Assembly (NCBI GenBank): GCA_001599815.1
Contig: BCIA01000004.1
Coordinates: 870,862 to 934,861, forward strand
Length of the DNA: 64,000 bases
Direction: 5' to 3'
Source: Furcasterigmium furcatum
Taxonomy: Eukaryota > Ascomycota > Sordariomycetes > Glomerellales > Plectosphaerellaceae
Shown: positions 40,555 through 51,751 of the stretch, piece by piece
Layout: each line of letters starts with the position of its first letter
Position numbering within the stretch: the first letter of the stretch is position 1
Position numbers and translations under genes: made by a program
Notes under the pieces: generated by a model
The model's input: the letters and a program-made list of their open reading frames with translations, nothing else
What the model was told of the DNA's origin: nothing
The model's database searches: none

Positions 40555-43416
40555 CTATGGTACAAAAATCCGGCTGAAGCTGATGACCTCCCTCCGGCAG
40601 CAGACGCACTTGTCGAAGTTGTTCATTGCCAGGGAGACGCGGCAGTCGTCGCACAGGCTGAGGCAGCGGCAGGGCCAGACGATGATGGTCCTCGGCGAGC
40701 TGTGGCACACCACGCACTGCGGTCCGTTGTCGCCGAGGCCGGCGGCGCCGTCGGCCCAGGAGCTCGATGCGTGGACCCCGTGAGCCTGATGGCGCCGGGA
40801 GAGGATCAGCTGCTCCAGGAGCTCGGCCTCCTCCTCTGGCGTGAGCCTGGTTGGCGCGTGGCGGAGGCTCGCGGCGCCTGTGGCCGGGTGAAGGATTTCC
40901 GTCCGTTGCTGGTGCTGTATGGTCCTGTACTGCGACCGCGTCACGATGCCGGGGCTTCGGAGATGGGCAGCAAGCGCGTGAGCTTCCGCCCGCTCTTCTG
41001 GGTTCGAGGGTGCCAGCAGCCGGGCGAGATCGGACATTTGTAGCCCATTATCCGGGAAGGGAGTAGCTTCCCGTGACATGATCGGCGATCTCTGCGTGGG
41101 CGTGCGCTGGCCTTCGTCCTCCTCGTCCGATTCCCACTCATTCCCGTCAGCTTCAGAGTCTGTGGCGAAGGAGATGACGCTCGTCGTATCGTCGTCGAGG
41201 TCCTCCTCAGCAGGTGAGAAGTCGCCGCTGGTGTCGGTTGATCCCCACCATCCGCCCTTGAGCCACCAGCGATACAGTCTCGTGTCGAGTTCGTCTTCGG
41301 TCAGGCCCGTAATGTTAGCCTGGTTTGCCCAGCGGCGTCGTCTGAACTCGGCCTCGACATCCACGGCCTCTACCTCCGGAATCCGAACACCATCATGGCC
41401 CGAGGCCTGGCCGCTGCTCGAGGCCGCCCGTGATTCGTCCGCCCGCCCGTTCCGGCTGTCTCCCGCCTGCTTAGGGCGTCGGATGACCCAGAGAAGCCAT
41501 CGTGGCGTGCGAATACCCAGCTTTCCCAGAACCTTGATGGTAGCCGCAACCCAGGCCCTGAACACCAGCCTGTGAGTGTTGATTAAAAAGTCGAGAGACA
41601 ACAGCCACCGCCCGCTCCTATCAGCGGCACCCACACCATCTCGCAGTCTCCTCTCGCCAGCGCGGGCCTTGGACAGCTTCTGCGCAGCCCGTTCCCGAGC
41701 ATAGCCGCTCGACGCGGACGCCTGGCCGTCCTTCACGGGGATGAGCCCGACTGTGCCGATAGAATCGAGGCGGGCGTCATTCGCGTTGGCGCCAATCCAT
41801 TGCATCCGCAGCTCTTCCAGCTCGCGGAAGCGCTCATCTTCCAGCCAGGTGTTCAACTTGAGGTTGACGTCTCGGTCTTCGTTGAGATAAACGGCCTCGC
41901 TGGCCATGGTAATGGCACCGAAACCGGTGCGCAGCAGGGCCGTATAAAAGTCCATCTCCCTTGTGACCCTAATGTCGGAGAGAGAAATATTCGCCTGCAT
42001 GTTTTCGTGGGCGACAGCCAGCCTCTGGCGGAACGCGAGGTTCCCTCCACGGTGAGACAACGCTGCAAGCATGAGGGCAAACCCATAGATGACGAGGCAG
42101 ACCAAAATACCACACAGGACAAGAACGTGCGGGACGAAGCCAATGATACAAACGGTGGGATATCGCAGGAGCCCCTGTGCTCCCGGATCATCCAAGCTGA
42201 ATGTCCAGGCACTGGAGACAATGCTGGCCATGAAACAAAGACCCCAAAAGCCGGTACTAAAAAGGCGGTACCGGGCCTGCAGGTTGAATACTCCCAAGAC
42301 ATGGCTCGTCAGGTGGCTCATGACAGAGAAGAAGGCCATCAAGAGGACCTCGGGAGGCGTATTCACCCGCTTCAGCACCATGGATCGGCTGATGGCGATG
42401 GCGCTCCCGACCGAGGAGCCGGCATCGGGGTCTTGGGTTCGGGCAAATGTCGTCCATCCCAGCTGGTTGCTAATGGCGGCATCGGCTTCGGCAAAGGCAA
42501 GCGAGTGCTCGAAAAGGGTCATACCCGTCTCCGCGGCCACGGGCCGGCCTTGTACGGCACACGATATGGTCTCGAGGAACTGGCTGAGGCAAAAGGAGCC
42601 GAACAAGGGCCAGAGGAGAGACAGGGAGCCCCTCAGGTGCTGGTTGGACTCTACTGTGTCATCGGGGATCATGCGCACGGCGAGACAGGACGCCTCGTCT
42701 TTCGCTCCGAACAGCAGGGCTGAGCTGAAGCTGTGTAGGAAGCCGCCGCTTTGCGTGAAGAGGAGATCGGAAGACTTATTCGGGTCTCCCCAGCGCAGTT
42801 CGGCAAAGTCGGGGGAGGTCTGGCACTGGATAGACTGGAGCAGCCAGCGGGCTTGGAGGAGGAAGAGGACGACGGGGATGATGCGAATGAGGAGGCGTAC
42901 AGGCCATGCCAGGCGAAGCCTCCGTCGAGTGGCGGCAAAGATGTATGTTCGGTTCAGGACCACGGCCATGGCGATGCACGACAGCGCCCACTTGCTCGTA
43001 GCGTAGCTGAAGACGCTCCCCAGGCCTCTGGCGCTCTCCATGGAGAATGCGGAGCTGGAGGCTGCCGCGTTGGAACCGCCGGCAGCGGCGTGCGCGGCGG
43101 CCCCGGCGGCGGCGGTTGCGTCCATTCCGAGGGGGGAGGCGGCGGCAACCGCTGCAACCGAAGTATCCGGATTGTAGAAGACGCCCTGGCCGGTGGCTTC
43201 GGGGATGGTCCTCTGGCCAAACCCCTCGAATGTGTCATGGAACGGGATGAAGGAGCCCAGCTTCTTCACCATGCGGGGACCGGCCAGAACCAGGTCTTCC
43301 AGAGAGGGCGCGAGCCTGCTGACGTTGACAGCGCTCTGGAGCTTATGGGTCCACCCCGTGAGATTGTGCCAAACACCGGGATCGTCGATGGGCGGCGGGA
43401 GCGGGGAGCCCGCCAT
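40555..43416 (-). CDS. Asi-type membrane RING E3 ubiquitin ligase
   Basis: Single exon, 953 residues. The luminal or nuclear N-terminal part has Ala-rich low complexity (AAAGAAAHAAAGGSNAAASSS). Several hydrophobic segments follow: WALSCIAMAVVL, LLIRIIPVVLFLLQARWLL, SLLWPLFGSFCLSQFLETI, VLLMAFFSVMSHLTS, GLCFMASIVSSAWTF and VLVLCGILVCLVIYGFALML. The cytoplasmic/nuclear region includes an acidic stretch (ESDEEDEGQRTP). At the extreme C-terminus (about residues 905-945) lies an atypical RING: CVVCHSSPRTIIVWPCRCLSLC, DDC and CVCCRREV. This layout fits the Asi1/Asi3 family, ligases of the inner nuclear membrane that degrade misplaced membrane proteins and latent transcription factors in yeast. The substrate here is unknown. 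It is convergent with SEN34 (252 bases between stops). Confidence 0.88.
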   Translation of the reverse strand: MAGSPLPPPIDDPGVWHNLTGWTHKLQSAVNVSRLAPSLEDLVLAGPRMVKKLGSFIPFHDTFEGFGQRTIPEATGQGVFYNPDTSVAAVAAASPLGMDATAAAGAAAHAAAGGSNAAASSSAFSMESARGLGSVFSYATSKWALSCIAMAVVLNRTYIFAATRRRLRLAWPVRLLIRIIPVVLFLLQARWLLQSIQCQTSPDFAELRWGDPNKSSDLLFTQSGGFLHSFSSALLFGAKDEASCLAVRMIPDDTVESNQHLRGSLSLLWPLFGSFCLSQFLETISCAVQGRPVAAETGMTLFEHSLAFAEADAAISNQLGWTTFARTQDPDAGSSVGSAIAISRSMVLKRVNTPPEVLLMAFFSVMSHLTSHVLGVFNLQARYRLFSTGFWGLCFMASIVSSAWTFSLDDPGAQGLLRYPTVCIIGFVPHVLVLCGILVCLVIYGFALMLAALSHRGGNLAFRQRLAVAHENMQANISLSDIRVTREMDFYTALLRTGFGAITMASEAVYLNEDRDVNLKLNTWLEDERFRELEELRMQWIGANANDARLDSIGTVGLIPVKDGQASASSGYARERAAQKLSKARAGERRLRDGVGAADRSGRWLLSLDFLINTHRLVFRAWVAATIKVLGKLGIRTPRWLLWVIRRPKQAGDSRNGRADESRAASSSGQASGHDGVRIPEVEAVDVEAEFRRRRWANQANITGLTEDELDTRLYRWWLKGGWWGSTDTSGDFSPAEEDLDDDTTSVISFATDSEADGNEWESDEEDEGQRTPTQRSPIMSREATPFPDNGLQMSDLARLLAPSNPEERAEAHALAAHLRSPGIVTRSQYRTIQHQQRTEILHPATGAASLRHAPTRLTPEEEAELLEQLILSRRHQAHGVHASSSWADGAAGLGDNGPQCVVCHSSPRTIIVWPCRCLSLCDDCRVSLAMNNFDKCVCCRREVISFSRIFVP

Positions 43417-44301
43417 TTCCGGGGGGACGGAGTGTCGGGCAGGGAGGAGTTGCGGAGGTAAACGATGCGGCCTAGGTGGAGGAGGTAGAACTCATGGCGT
43501 AGATGTCGGAGTTGGGCCTTGAAGCCACGAATGCACAGGCGGAGTTGAAGGTCGATGAACCGATCGGCGGACCACGGTGACGTGACGGACAACGGCGGTG
43601 ATAGATGGGATTCTCGACGGGCGCGGGGGATTGAGTGAGGACAGAGAGCTCAGATGTCCGGGTGTCTGGTGAGGATGTGGTCAGCGTTGCCAATGCCAGA
43701 GACAGGGTGAGGGGCACAACACACAGCGGACGGGGTGGTTCGTGAGGGTGTCGGAGGGATGCAGGATGCCGGATGGTTTGGCTTGGAGGACGCGGAGTTT
43801 AGGCGGGCGACGGTTGACTTCCAGCCCAGCCGGAATGGCCCTCAAACGGTGCTAGCGTGCGCGCAGGCGGGGAGCTCCTGCTGCAACTGTGGATGGCAGC
43901 TTCCCCCACGTTTCCACCTCGGCCAACGTCAATCCGCCGAGCCCCGCCGGAGCTCGCGTGCTCACTCGCCGGCGCTGAACCACACTGCACTGATTGCATC
44001 GGAGGGGCAACGCTATCTCGGACCAGACTCCAGCTCCTAAACTGGATGCAAGTATCATCATGCCCCTATCTGAAGTAGCAGTCTTTCCAAGCTCCTCTCT
44101 AGGACGAGAACCGTTTGTAAAGGTTAATAACATCTTTTATATCTCATTAAGCCAGATCCCACCAATGCTGATACTAATGGCAAGCTATCCTCTCTACTCC
44201 TGACGTGAATGCAACCTCGATTACACCCCCCAAACAGGCATCATGAAGCCGACATCCCCGTCTAACCGAAAAGAACCGTCCCTGAGCGCCGGCCCACCAT
44301 C
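43417..44301. other. Intergenic, promoter of the Asi-type ligase and 3' end of VPS15
   Basis: 885 bases without a gene. The first 330 bases upstream of the ligase ATG are GC-rich; 44040-44200 is A/T-richer and may hold its distal promoter or the end of the VPS15 transcript. Confidence 0.5.
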
Positions 44302-47300
44302 CTACGAGAACACAAACGCCACGCCGGACCGGTCCACGGAAACCGTCATGCAGTACGGCATCTCCAGCAGCGCCACGTCCATGATCGAGTCCAGGTGCTC
44401 CCGCAACAGCTGCTGCTGCTGGATGGAAATCACGGACGACCGCGACGACCTCCCTCCGCCGCTGCCGCCGTTGGGAGTCTTTCCCCTCCCGCCGCTGGAG
44501 GCTCCCGCGCCCTGCCCCGCCGCCGCCGCCGCCGGCCTCGGTATCCTCTCCGTGTTGAGCGTCATGGTCGTCGTCGGATGCGACGCCGTAAACGACGGCC
44601 GCGGATCCTCCGGCCCCAGCCCGCTATAAACGACCGAGTTCTCGATGCGCGACAGGTCCCAGAACCGGAGCTTCTTGTCCGATCCGCCCGTGACGATGAA
44701 CGCGTGGCGGATATCCCTAGTATCGTCCGTCGCGCCCGTCCCGGTCACCATCGCCCGAACGCCGCGGTCCGTGCTGGCCGTGCCGCTGGGCTCGATGTTC
44801 GTGGCGTACCGCCCCAGCATCCCCTCGGGCTTGTCCTCGTCCACCTCCCACGCTTCGTAGCCCTTGGGCCCTTCCTTGTTCCCGCCGACGCGGTATATCT
44901 CCCTGCAGATCGTCCGCTCCAGGTCCCAGACTGTCACCTCGCCCTGACCCGTGCCGCCCGCGACGCAGACGTACTTGCCCCGCCCCTTCGTGGGATGGAC
45001 GCTGAGCCGGTAGATCGAGCTCTTCCCGGGCACTCCCCAGCCCTTGAGCCTGAGCTTGAAGCGCAGGTCCCACAGGTCGAGCACGCCGTGAGACGTGCCC
45101 AGGCAGAGCCAGTTCCGCTTCCGATCGATGCAGAAACACGTCGGCGTGCCGTGATGCACCGGGTTCTCCAGATCGAACAGAACCGACATCGTTCGAAGGT
45201 CGATGCCCAGAATCCTCGAGCGGTTCGTGGCCAGGACCAACGTCGAGTTGGACTCTTGCTTGAAGTGCTCGCACCAGACGGCGTACTCGCCGTCGGGCAG
45301 TTGATACTCCCGCATCGTCCTGAGCTTTCCGTACCGCATGACGCCGCTCGCTGAGACGGTCTCGACCTTGACGACCTGGACACTTCCGTCCGTCGCACAG
45401 CTGACGAAAGTATGCGTATTCTCCACGAAGCAGAGCGCGACCACTCTCGCCCCCTGCGCGTGTCTATGCGTCTGTCTCGAGCGGTTTGTGATGTTCTTCT
45501 CCAGCCGAGCACTGTCCCACACTCTGACCGTGCCATCGTCTCCGCCGGTGATGAAGAAGACGTGGTCGGGGGATACGACAAGGCGGTTGATGGCCCCCGT
45601 GTGCTCCGCAAACGTCGCCACAAGCCGGCCGTTGGGCCTCCAGGGCTCCTCGCTGCCGACGCTCGTAGCACGGTTCGCCTTCCGCCGGCTGACGGGAGTC
45701 ACGAGGGGCCCGAACTCGGCAATATCCCGAGGGTAGTTGTCCACGAACATGGTGTTGAGCAGCTTCAGGATGCTGGGGTCGTTTCCCTCGTACGAGTGAT
45801 TGGGCTTCACCTTGGTGCCGATGCTCGCGCTGCCGCTTTGGCCATCCGCGGCGCCGCCGGTCGGGTGCGGAGACTGGGAGAACGGCCCCTCAACCTCGCC
45901 AAAGGCATTCGTCCCGGACATGGCCGTTTCGGGGACGCTCTTGTTGCTGTCCTTGCGGTCAAGGAGGTTGAGGGCGCTGACCTGGTGGCGGATGGCGCGT
46001 CTCGAGGCATACGGCTGGTCGCGGGCGGAAGAGTCATCATCAACCGGGCTGCCCGCCGTCAGCAGCCCCTGTGAAGCGCCGCTGCGCTTCCTGGTATCGA
46101 TCGGCCGAGTCCTGGACACTTCGCGCGACCGGCCCTCGACAACCTTGGTCCTAAGCGAGTTGAGAGCGGCCAGGCGGCGTTTGCCTGAAGAATCATCTAT
46201 CGTCATAGAGGCGTCCAGCAGCGCGTCAGCAATGGTATAGGGGCCCTGGGCATCGGCCTGCGAGTCCAACGGTGGAGGATTCCCGGCTTCGTCCTCGAAG
46301 AAGAAGATGGTCTGGGGTGTGATCCCGAGACTCTTGAGGGAGACGACCTCGTTCGGGTTCGTGATCTCGCCCGTTGCGGCATCGCGGCCCTTCATCCTGG
46401 AAAGGCGCCAGATAAACTCGCGAAGCGCCGCCAGCTTGAACTCGTCCTCGGGGCCGAGGCCCAGGTTCCGGAGCCGGGAAAGCCATTGTTCATCCTCATC
46501 ATTGCGGGGAATCTGCTTCAGCGATAGCGAGCTGTGCTCCCGAGATGCTCGCGATCCGGGCAGCGTGGCAGCCGGCATGGTGCGGTGCTGTTGGACGTAT
46601 TTCCAGAACACGCCCTTTTCCGTCTTCTGGGCCCAGTTCATGGCTTGGTCAAATACAGATCTCGAAAGGGGGCGTTTGAGCGTGTCTAGCAGCTCCAGCT
46701 CTCCAAAATCGGGTATTCTGCTCTCCTTCAGATAGGGCTGCACCAGTGGCAGAACGACACCGATAATGTCTGCTGTCGACAGATACTTTGCGGAACTAGA
46801 GAGGAATTCTGCCGCGGCCTCTCGGATCCAAAGGTTGGGGTGCATGGTGAACCGGCTGACGAGGTCGATGAGCTCCCACAGCTTGGGGCGGGAAAAGAGT
46901 CCCAGGGCGGCGAGCTGGGCCAAGCAGTGCAAGGCAGTCTGGACCACAAACTCCTCCCCGTCTGTCAGTGCGGGTATCATCAAAGGGAAGATGAACTCCT
47001 CGAGGCTGACGCTGCCGACAAGCGCGCCGATGGCCACGATGGTATCGAAGAAGGCACACTTGAGCATCCAGTCCTTGTCGTTCAGATATGTGTTCAGATG
47101 CGTCAACAGGATATCGTTGGCGGCCACCGGGCCGAAAAAGACGCAGAGTTCCGGAACAGAGGTGAGAAAGGCCCTCCGAACGGAGGCATCCGCATCCTCG
47201 ACCAATGCTTTCGTATGGAACTCCATCATGGAATAGAGCTCCCGTTGCGCATCGTCGAAGAGCCCCTCCGCTAGGACCTCGGCACTTTTGCCCGATTCGA

Positions 47301-48974
47301 CCTCGGGGTCTGCGACTGTGAGAGCGCCGTTCGCCTTCAGAGTCGCCGCCATCTCGAGATATCGGGTTGCGGAAGTGGCCAAGCTGCCCAAGCACGATGC
47401 ATAGGTGGCGCGCACCAGCGGGCTCCGCTGACGCGTTGTGCTGAGGAACGCCGACTGGAACCGCGGCAGGACATACTCGATGAAGATGTGTGCGTTCACG
47501 GGGGTAACAGCATCAACTATCTGAAGAAGCTGCGTGACGGATCGCACGGCGGCGATGGCCACGAGATCTGACTTGTCTGTCAGAAGAAGCATGAGATATG
47601 GCAGGACACGGTCCAGCTTTGCCGCGTCGGGCAGCCTCTCGGAGAAGGCCAGAAGAATGTCGCAAGCGCGTATCCGAGAGGAGGCGCGCGCCGTGCTTCT
47701 GATGGAGGAAACGACAAGCGTCAAGAAGAGCAGGTTCCCATCATTCTTCGGGGGCACCGTAGCTCCGATGATGTAGCGCTCGTGATTTGGGATGTTCAGG
47801 TTTATCGGGAAATGGCCGAGCCCCAGGTGCGGCGACACGGGATCTATCCGCGAAGGCTGAATGTCGCTCTGGTTGCCGAGGAAATATGAAATCTTGTCAA
47901 AGTCCAAGAAGACACGGTCTATCCGGTCGTCCGCCTCCCCCAGGTTCCGCGACGACCCGGAGACGGGCTTGTTCCCCGACGAGGGGTCCGTCACAAGTTC
48001 CATGTATTGGTGGAGGAAGTTGTAGAAATACTCCGGGAAGACCTTCTTCTTCCAAAAGTCCAGGTATTGCTCAGCAGAGTATCTTCGCTCGGGGTCGAGC
48101 TGGACCATGTGAGAGATCATCTCCCGAACATCCTTATCCGGGATGCGGCTGATCTGGGAAATGGCCGGGTCGAACTCCCCCTTGCGGTACTTATACAGCT
48201 GGCTGAGGGTAAAGATGGGAGATTCCAGGAACATCTCAGCAATAACACATCCGGCGCTGAAGACATCCATCGCCCACGTGAGCGACGCATCCTTTCCTCG
48301 TCTATTAAGCTCTTCGGCGGGAACGAATCGCTCGGGTGCGATGTAGCAGGTGCGGCGGCCGGAGGTGTCGAAGTAGAAGGAGAAGTCGCCCGGGTTGTCG
48401 TCGGGAAGCAGGACGGGCTTGATGGGGGAGGAGAAGTCGGTCAGGTACAGCCAGTTCCAGGACGTGACCAGGGTGTTTTCGGACTTGATGTCGCCGTGGT
48501 AGACATCGCGGGCGTGGCAGTCGCGCAGGGCGCTGAGGAGCTGGAAGGCCAACCACTTCTTCTCGATCTCCTCGAGGAACGGGCGGGTGCTCATGCGATC
48601 ATACAGGGAGTTGTAGAGGAACTGTCGGACGAGGTAGCCGTTCGTCTCGGTCTCGATGATGCGCTGGAAGGAGAGGGCGTTCGGCACGTCGGCCAAGGCC
48701 TTGCGCTGCTCTGCGCGCGGTCAGCATCACCCTCGACTATGTCGTAGTAGGGGTCCATACCTATAAGTTGTTGCTTGTACCGGTCGAGGGACAGCGGGGT
48801 GTACGGTTTGACGAGGACCTTGACCAGGACAACGCCGTCATGGTGTCGCGCGCGGATGCTTTTCATGAAGCGCGCGTTGCCCAGGCCCTTCTCGTACAGA
48901 AGATCCGAGAGCTCGGGCACATCGATGCCAGCAGCACCCGCGTAGGGCGTCGCAAGAGAGAATCCCTGGCCCAT
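44302..48974 (-). CDS. VPS15: Vps15, regulatory protein kinase of the Vps34 PI3-kinase complexes
   Basis: Minus-strand exons 48974-48761 and 48710-44302 encode 1540 residues. The start MGQGFSL is an N-myristoylation signal, as in Vps15. The 50-base intron (gtatgg..gcgcag) joins YKQQLI to EQRKALADVPNALSFQRII; without it the two frames do not connect. The kinase domain contains HGDIKSENTLVTSWNW and TDFSSPIKP, with the activation-loop DFG replaced by DFS, typical of Vps15. Helical HEAT repeats occupy roughly residues 390-780. The last 460 residues form a WD40 propeller (HTGAINRLVVSPDHVFFITGGDDGTVRVWD, IVTGGSDKKLRFWD). Vps15 anchors Vps34 to membranes and, with Atg6 plus Atg14 or Vps38, makes PI3P for autophagy and endosomal sorting. 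A Gly/Ala-rich insert in the final blades (AAAAAGQGAGASSGGRG) is not usual in yeast. Confidence 0.97.
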
Positions 48975-49318
48975 GATGTATATGGTAACGTCGCTCGCTG
49001 CTGGCAGCCGTTGCCTACCTGACAGCTTCCGGAGCTCGGATGGGGCTCTGTGACATGGCTGTGTGGGCGGGTATCGTCGTCGGAAGCGACCGGGGGTTCA
49101 GGCTGTGGAGGTTCAACCTGCTGCGGCCGCTGGAAGGTCTATCGGTCGATGTTCAATCAAGTTGTTGAGCAGTTGGTAGAGATGCAGAGCTCCAGGAGCT
49201 CAGGTAATCGGTACTCGCCTGACGTCGTGTGTGGGTCCCGGCCAGGCTGACTCATTGGCTGACAGGCGGTAGCTTTCCCAGCCTTAGTAGGTCTGGGTGG
49301 GGTTTTGGCCCCTGGGGT
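48975..49318. other. Promoter region of VPS15
   Basis: 344 bases of GC-normal sequence upstream of the VPS15 start. Composition changes abruptly at about 49310, where the AT-rich repeat begins. No core element identified. Confidence 0.5.
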
Positions 49319-49516
49319 GATACTATTTAGGGGGGCATAGTACTAGAATATATTAGTATATAGGTGTAATACTATTATTTAGGGACTATACCTAAATAGC
49401 GGGTAGGGTACTATAGGGTGAGTATTATACTAAATTTTAAGGTATAGTACTAAATAGTCAGGCTATACTAAAATTCTTAGGTATACTAGAAAATATAGGC
49501 CTAATATTAGTTAGTG
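49319..49516. repeat. AT-rich degenerate tandem repeat (units about 16-26 bases, ATACTAAATTTTTAGG-like)
   Basis: About 200 bases made of imperfect units such as gatactatttaggg, atactattatttaggg, atactaaattttaagg, tagtactaaatagtcagg and atactaaaattcttagg. The block is very rich in TA steps and stands out sharply from the GC-rich coding surroundings. It lies between the VPS15 start and 55 bases past the stop of the amidase gene. It could be a decayed minisatellite or a transposon remnant altered by repeat-induced point mutation, which raises TpA; no coding trace remains. Confidence 0.75.
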
Positions 49517-49571
49517 CCAGGAGACTAACGACGGAATCTCCTTGTCTGAAATATAAGGCTCAGCGCCCTCA

Positions 49572-51751
49572 TTAAACGAAAAGAAGCTGTCCAGTTGACC
49601 GTCCATTGTCAGCGGTAGCCACGACCACAACCATGGCCAGACTAGCATCGGGAACATTGATTTCGCCAAACTCGGAAGTTCCCTGGAAAGGCGAGGAAAT
49701 ATCCGCCACCACTTCCCATTCGCTTCCATTCAAGGTCACAGGGCCGACAGGGATTCCGTCAAGGTGTACCTCGATCTTGACATCGACCCCGCCGCAGGTG
49801 CTGCTCGAAACCTCGCCAGAGATCCTGACGGTCGTCGACCCCGTCCGTTCAGCCTCAGCAGTCAACACGGGAACCTCCTTGCTCCAGCGCTGCTTCGGCT
49901 TGCACTTGAACACGATCTTGTCCGTCTCAATCTCGGGAGCGCGGGGAGGCACGAAACGTCCCTTTGAATGCTCCTGCTCAAAGGCATACGCGTAGGACAT
50001 GAGCGCCGCATCATCGTAGGCCCTGCCGGCGATGGTCAGGCCCACGGGCATGCGCTTGTCGCTCATGGCGCCCATGGGGACGGTCACGGTCGGCACTCCG
50101 AGCTGGCGGATGGCAAAGTTGCCGAAAGACCGGGCCACGCCGTTCCACCAAGTCGGGATGGCGGCCTCGACTTCAACCTCGGCTGCCTCGGGACCGACAT
50201 CGCCGTTCGCGGGCCACACGACCGCGTCGAGGCCTTTCTCATCCATCCAATCCTCGAGATCTCTCTTGCGGCGATCCTCGAGACTCTGGGCCCAGGGGCC
50301 GAGCCCTTCAATCTCCAGAATGGGGCCTGTGCGTCTCCTGATGGCTTCGACGGCATAGCTGTAGTTGCGGCTATTGAAGGTGTTTCCATAGCGGTCAGGG
50401 AGCGTTCCAGGGATCTGCGGGAAGATCAGATCGGGATCCACGTCCAGCAAGGTAGTCACGCTTGACGTATCGTTGACGAGCTCCAGGAAGTCGTCCCACG
50501 CATACGTGTCCATGCTGCCGGGGCTGCCACTGCCGTTGAAGTAGCTGGGCAGGGGATACTCGCTCTCCACTTCATTGACACGAGGCGGAACCTCGTGGTT
50601 GGTGACCAGGGGAAACTCGACCTCCTCAACAGTGGCGCCGAGTGCCTCGAGGGTCACGCGGGCTTCCTTCCACAAGTCAAGGACCGAGTCGCGAAGGAAG
50701 ACTGGTTGGGCGGCGGGGTCATGTTCACCGATGTACATGCGTGGGACGCCGATGCGCTTGCCCGTCAGCGAAGATGCGTTTGCAACGGACAAGAAGGTCT
50801 CTGGGCGCACGGTCGCGACAGGAGGAAGGCTGACAAAGCTCTGCAGCCTCCAGAAGTCTCCGCGGGTGTCCTCGTCAGTGACCGCGATCACATCGAGAAT
50901 AGCGAGCAGGTCCTCCACGGTCCTGGCATGGGGAACCACGACGTCGGCCGAGTATGTCAGGGGCCAGTTGCCTCGGATGGACAGCATGCCGCGCGACGGG
51001 GTGTAGGCGACGAGTCCGTTGTTCGAAGCAGGCGAGCGGCCCGAAGACACGGTCTCCTCAGCCAAGCCAAATACGGCCATGCTAGAGGCAGTGGACACAC
51101 CGCATCCGTTGGAAGATCCAGAGCCCATCGCACCGGCCAGGTACTCGGCGTTATATGGGCTCTCTGCCCTCCCGTACACGCCACGCTGCATTCCGCCGTT
51201 CGCCATGGGGGGCATGTTTGTTTTCCCCATTGGAATAGCTCCACCAGCACGCAGGGCTCCGACGGTAAAGGCATCATCGTGGGCAGTCAGATTCTGGAAG
51301 GCGGGGGACCCAGAGGCCACAGTAAGGCCTTTCACCATGAAGCTGTCCTTAGCAGTGAAAGGGATTCCCTCGACCAACGAACGGATATCGCCATTATGAG
51401 TATGTCTGTATTGGTCGGAGGCCTCGGCGGTCTCGAACACGCGCGTGTTAAGGACGGGAATAGCGTTCAGACGAGGACCGCGGCGATCATAGCGGGCGAT
51501 TCGGTGGAGGTGCTTTGCAAGTAGCTGAACCGCGTTGATGTGGCCACCGCTCAGAGCTCGCTGGAGGTCTTGGATGCTTGCTTCAGAGACACTGAGTACC
51601 TGTCAACGAGATACCTGTTAGCACATCATCCAGTCGCACCACCTCGCAGCCGGCCTGCTGACTCCGCAGCATGACTTGAACATACCACGCCATTGGCGCC
51701 TAAAAGGAACCATGCAGCTAGAAGGAGACCGAGATCGAGTCGGAAGTGCAT
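49572..51751 (-). CDS. Secreted amidase (amidase signature family)
   Basis: Minus-strand exons 51751-51686 and 51599-49572 encode 697 residues. Exon 1 is exactly a signal peptide, MHFRLDLGLLLAAWFLLGANG. The amidase signature core has the catalytic Lys in GIPFTAKDSF (residue 106), the Gly/Ser-rich loop GSGSSNGCG (about 181-189) with the bridging Ser, and the nucleophile Ser near 208 in EETVSSGRSPASNNG, the variant found in a fungal subgroup ending ...AYTPSRGMLSIRGNWP. A C-terminal extension of about 110 residues is predicted to be beta-rich (STTVRISGEVSSSTCGGVDVKIEVHL), perhaps a small binding domain. The enzyme should hydrolyse an amide outside the cell; the substrate is unknown. The stop codon is close to the AT-rich repeat. 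It is divergent from a secreted arginine deiminase. Confidence 0.93.

Noticed and set aside
42089..43006. 305-codon plus-strand frame opposite the RING ligase
   Set aside because: Basic, low-complexity translation with no recognisable motif, opposite a continuous 953-codon gene.
48714..48738. 20-25-base intron in VPS15 that would also repair the frame
   Set aside because: Too short for fungal splicing; the 50-base intron at 48711-48760 gives the conserved joining sequence.
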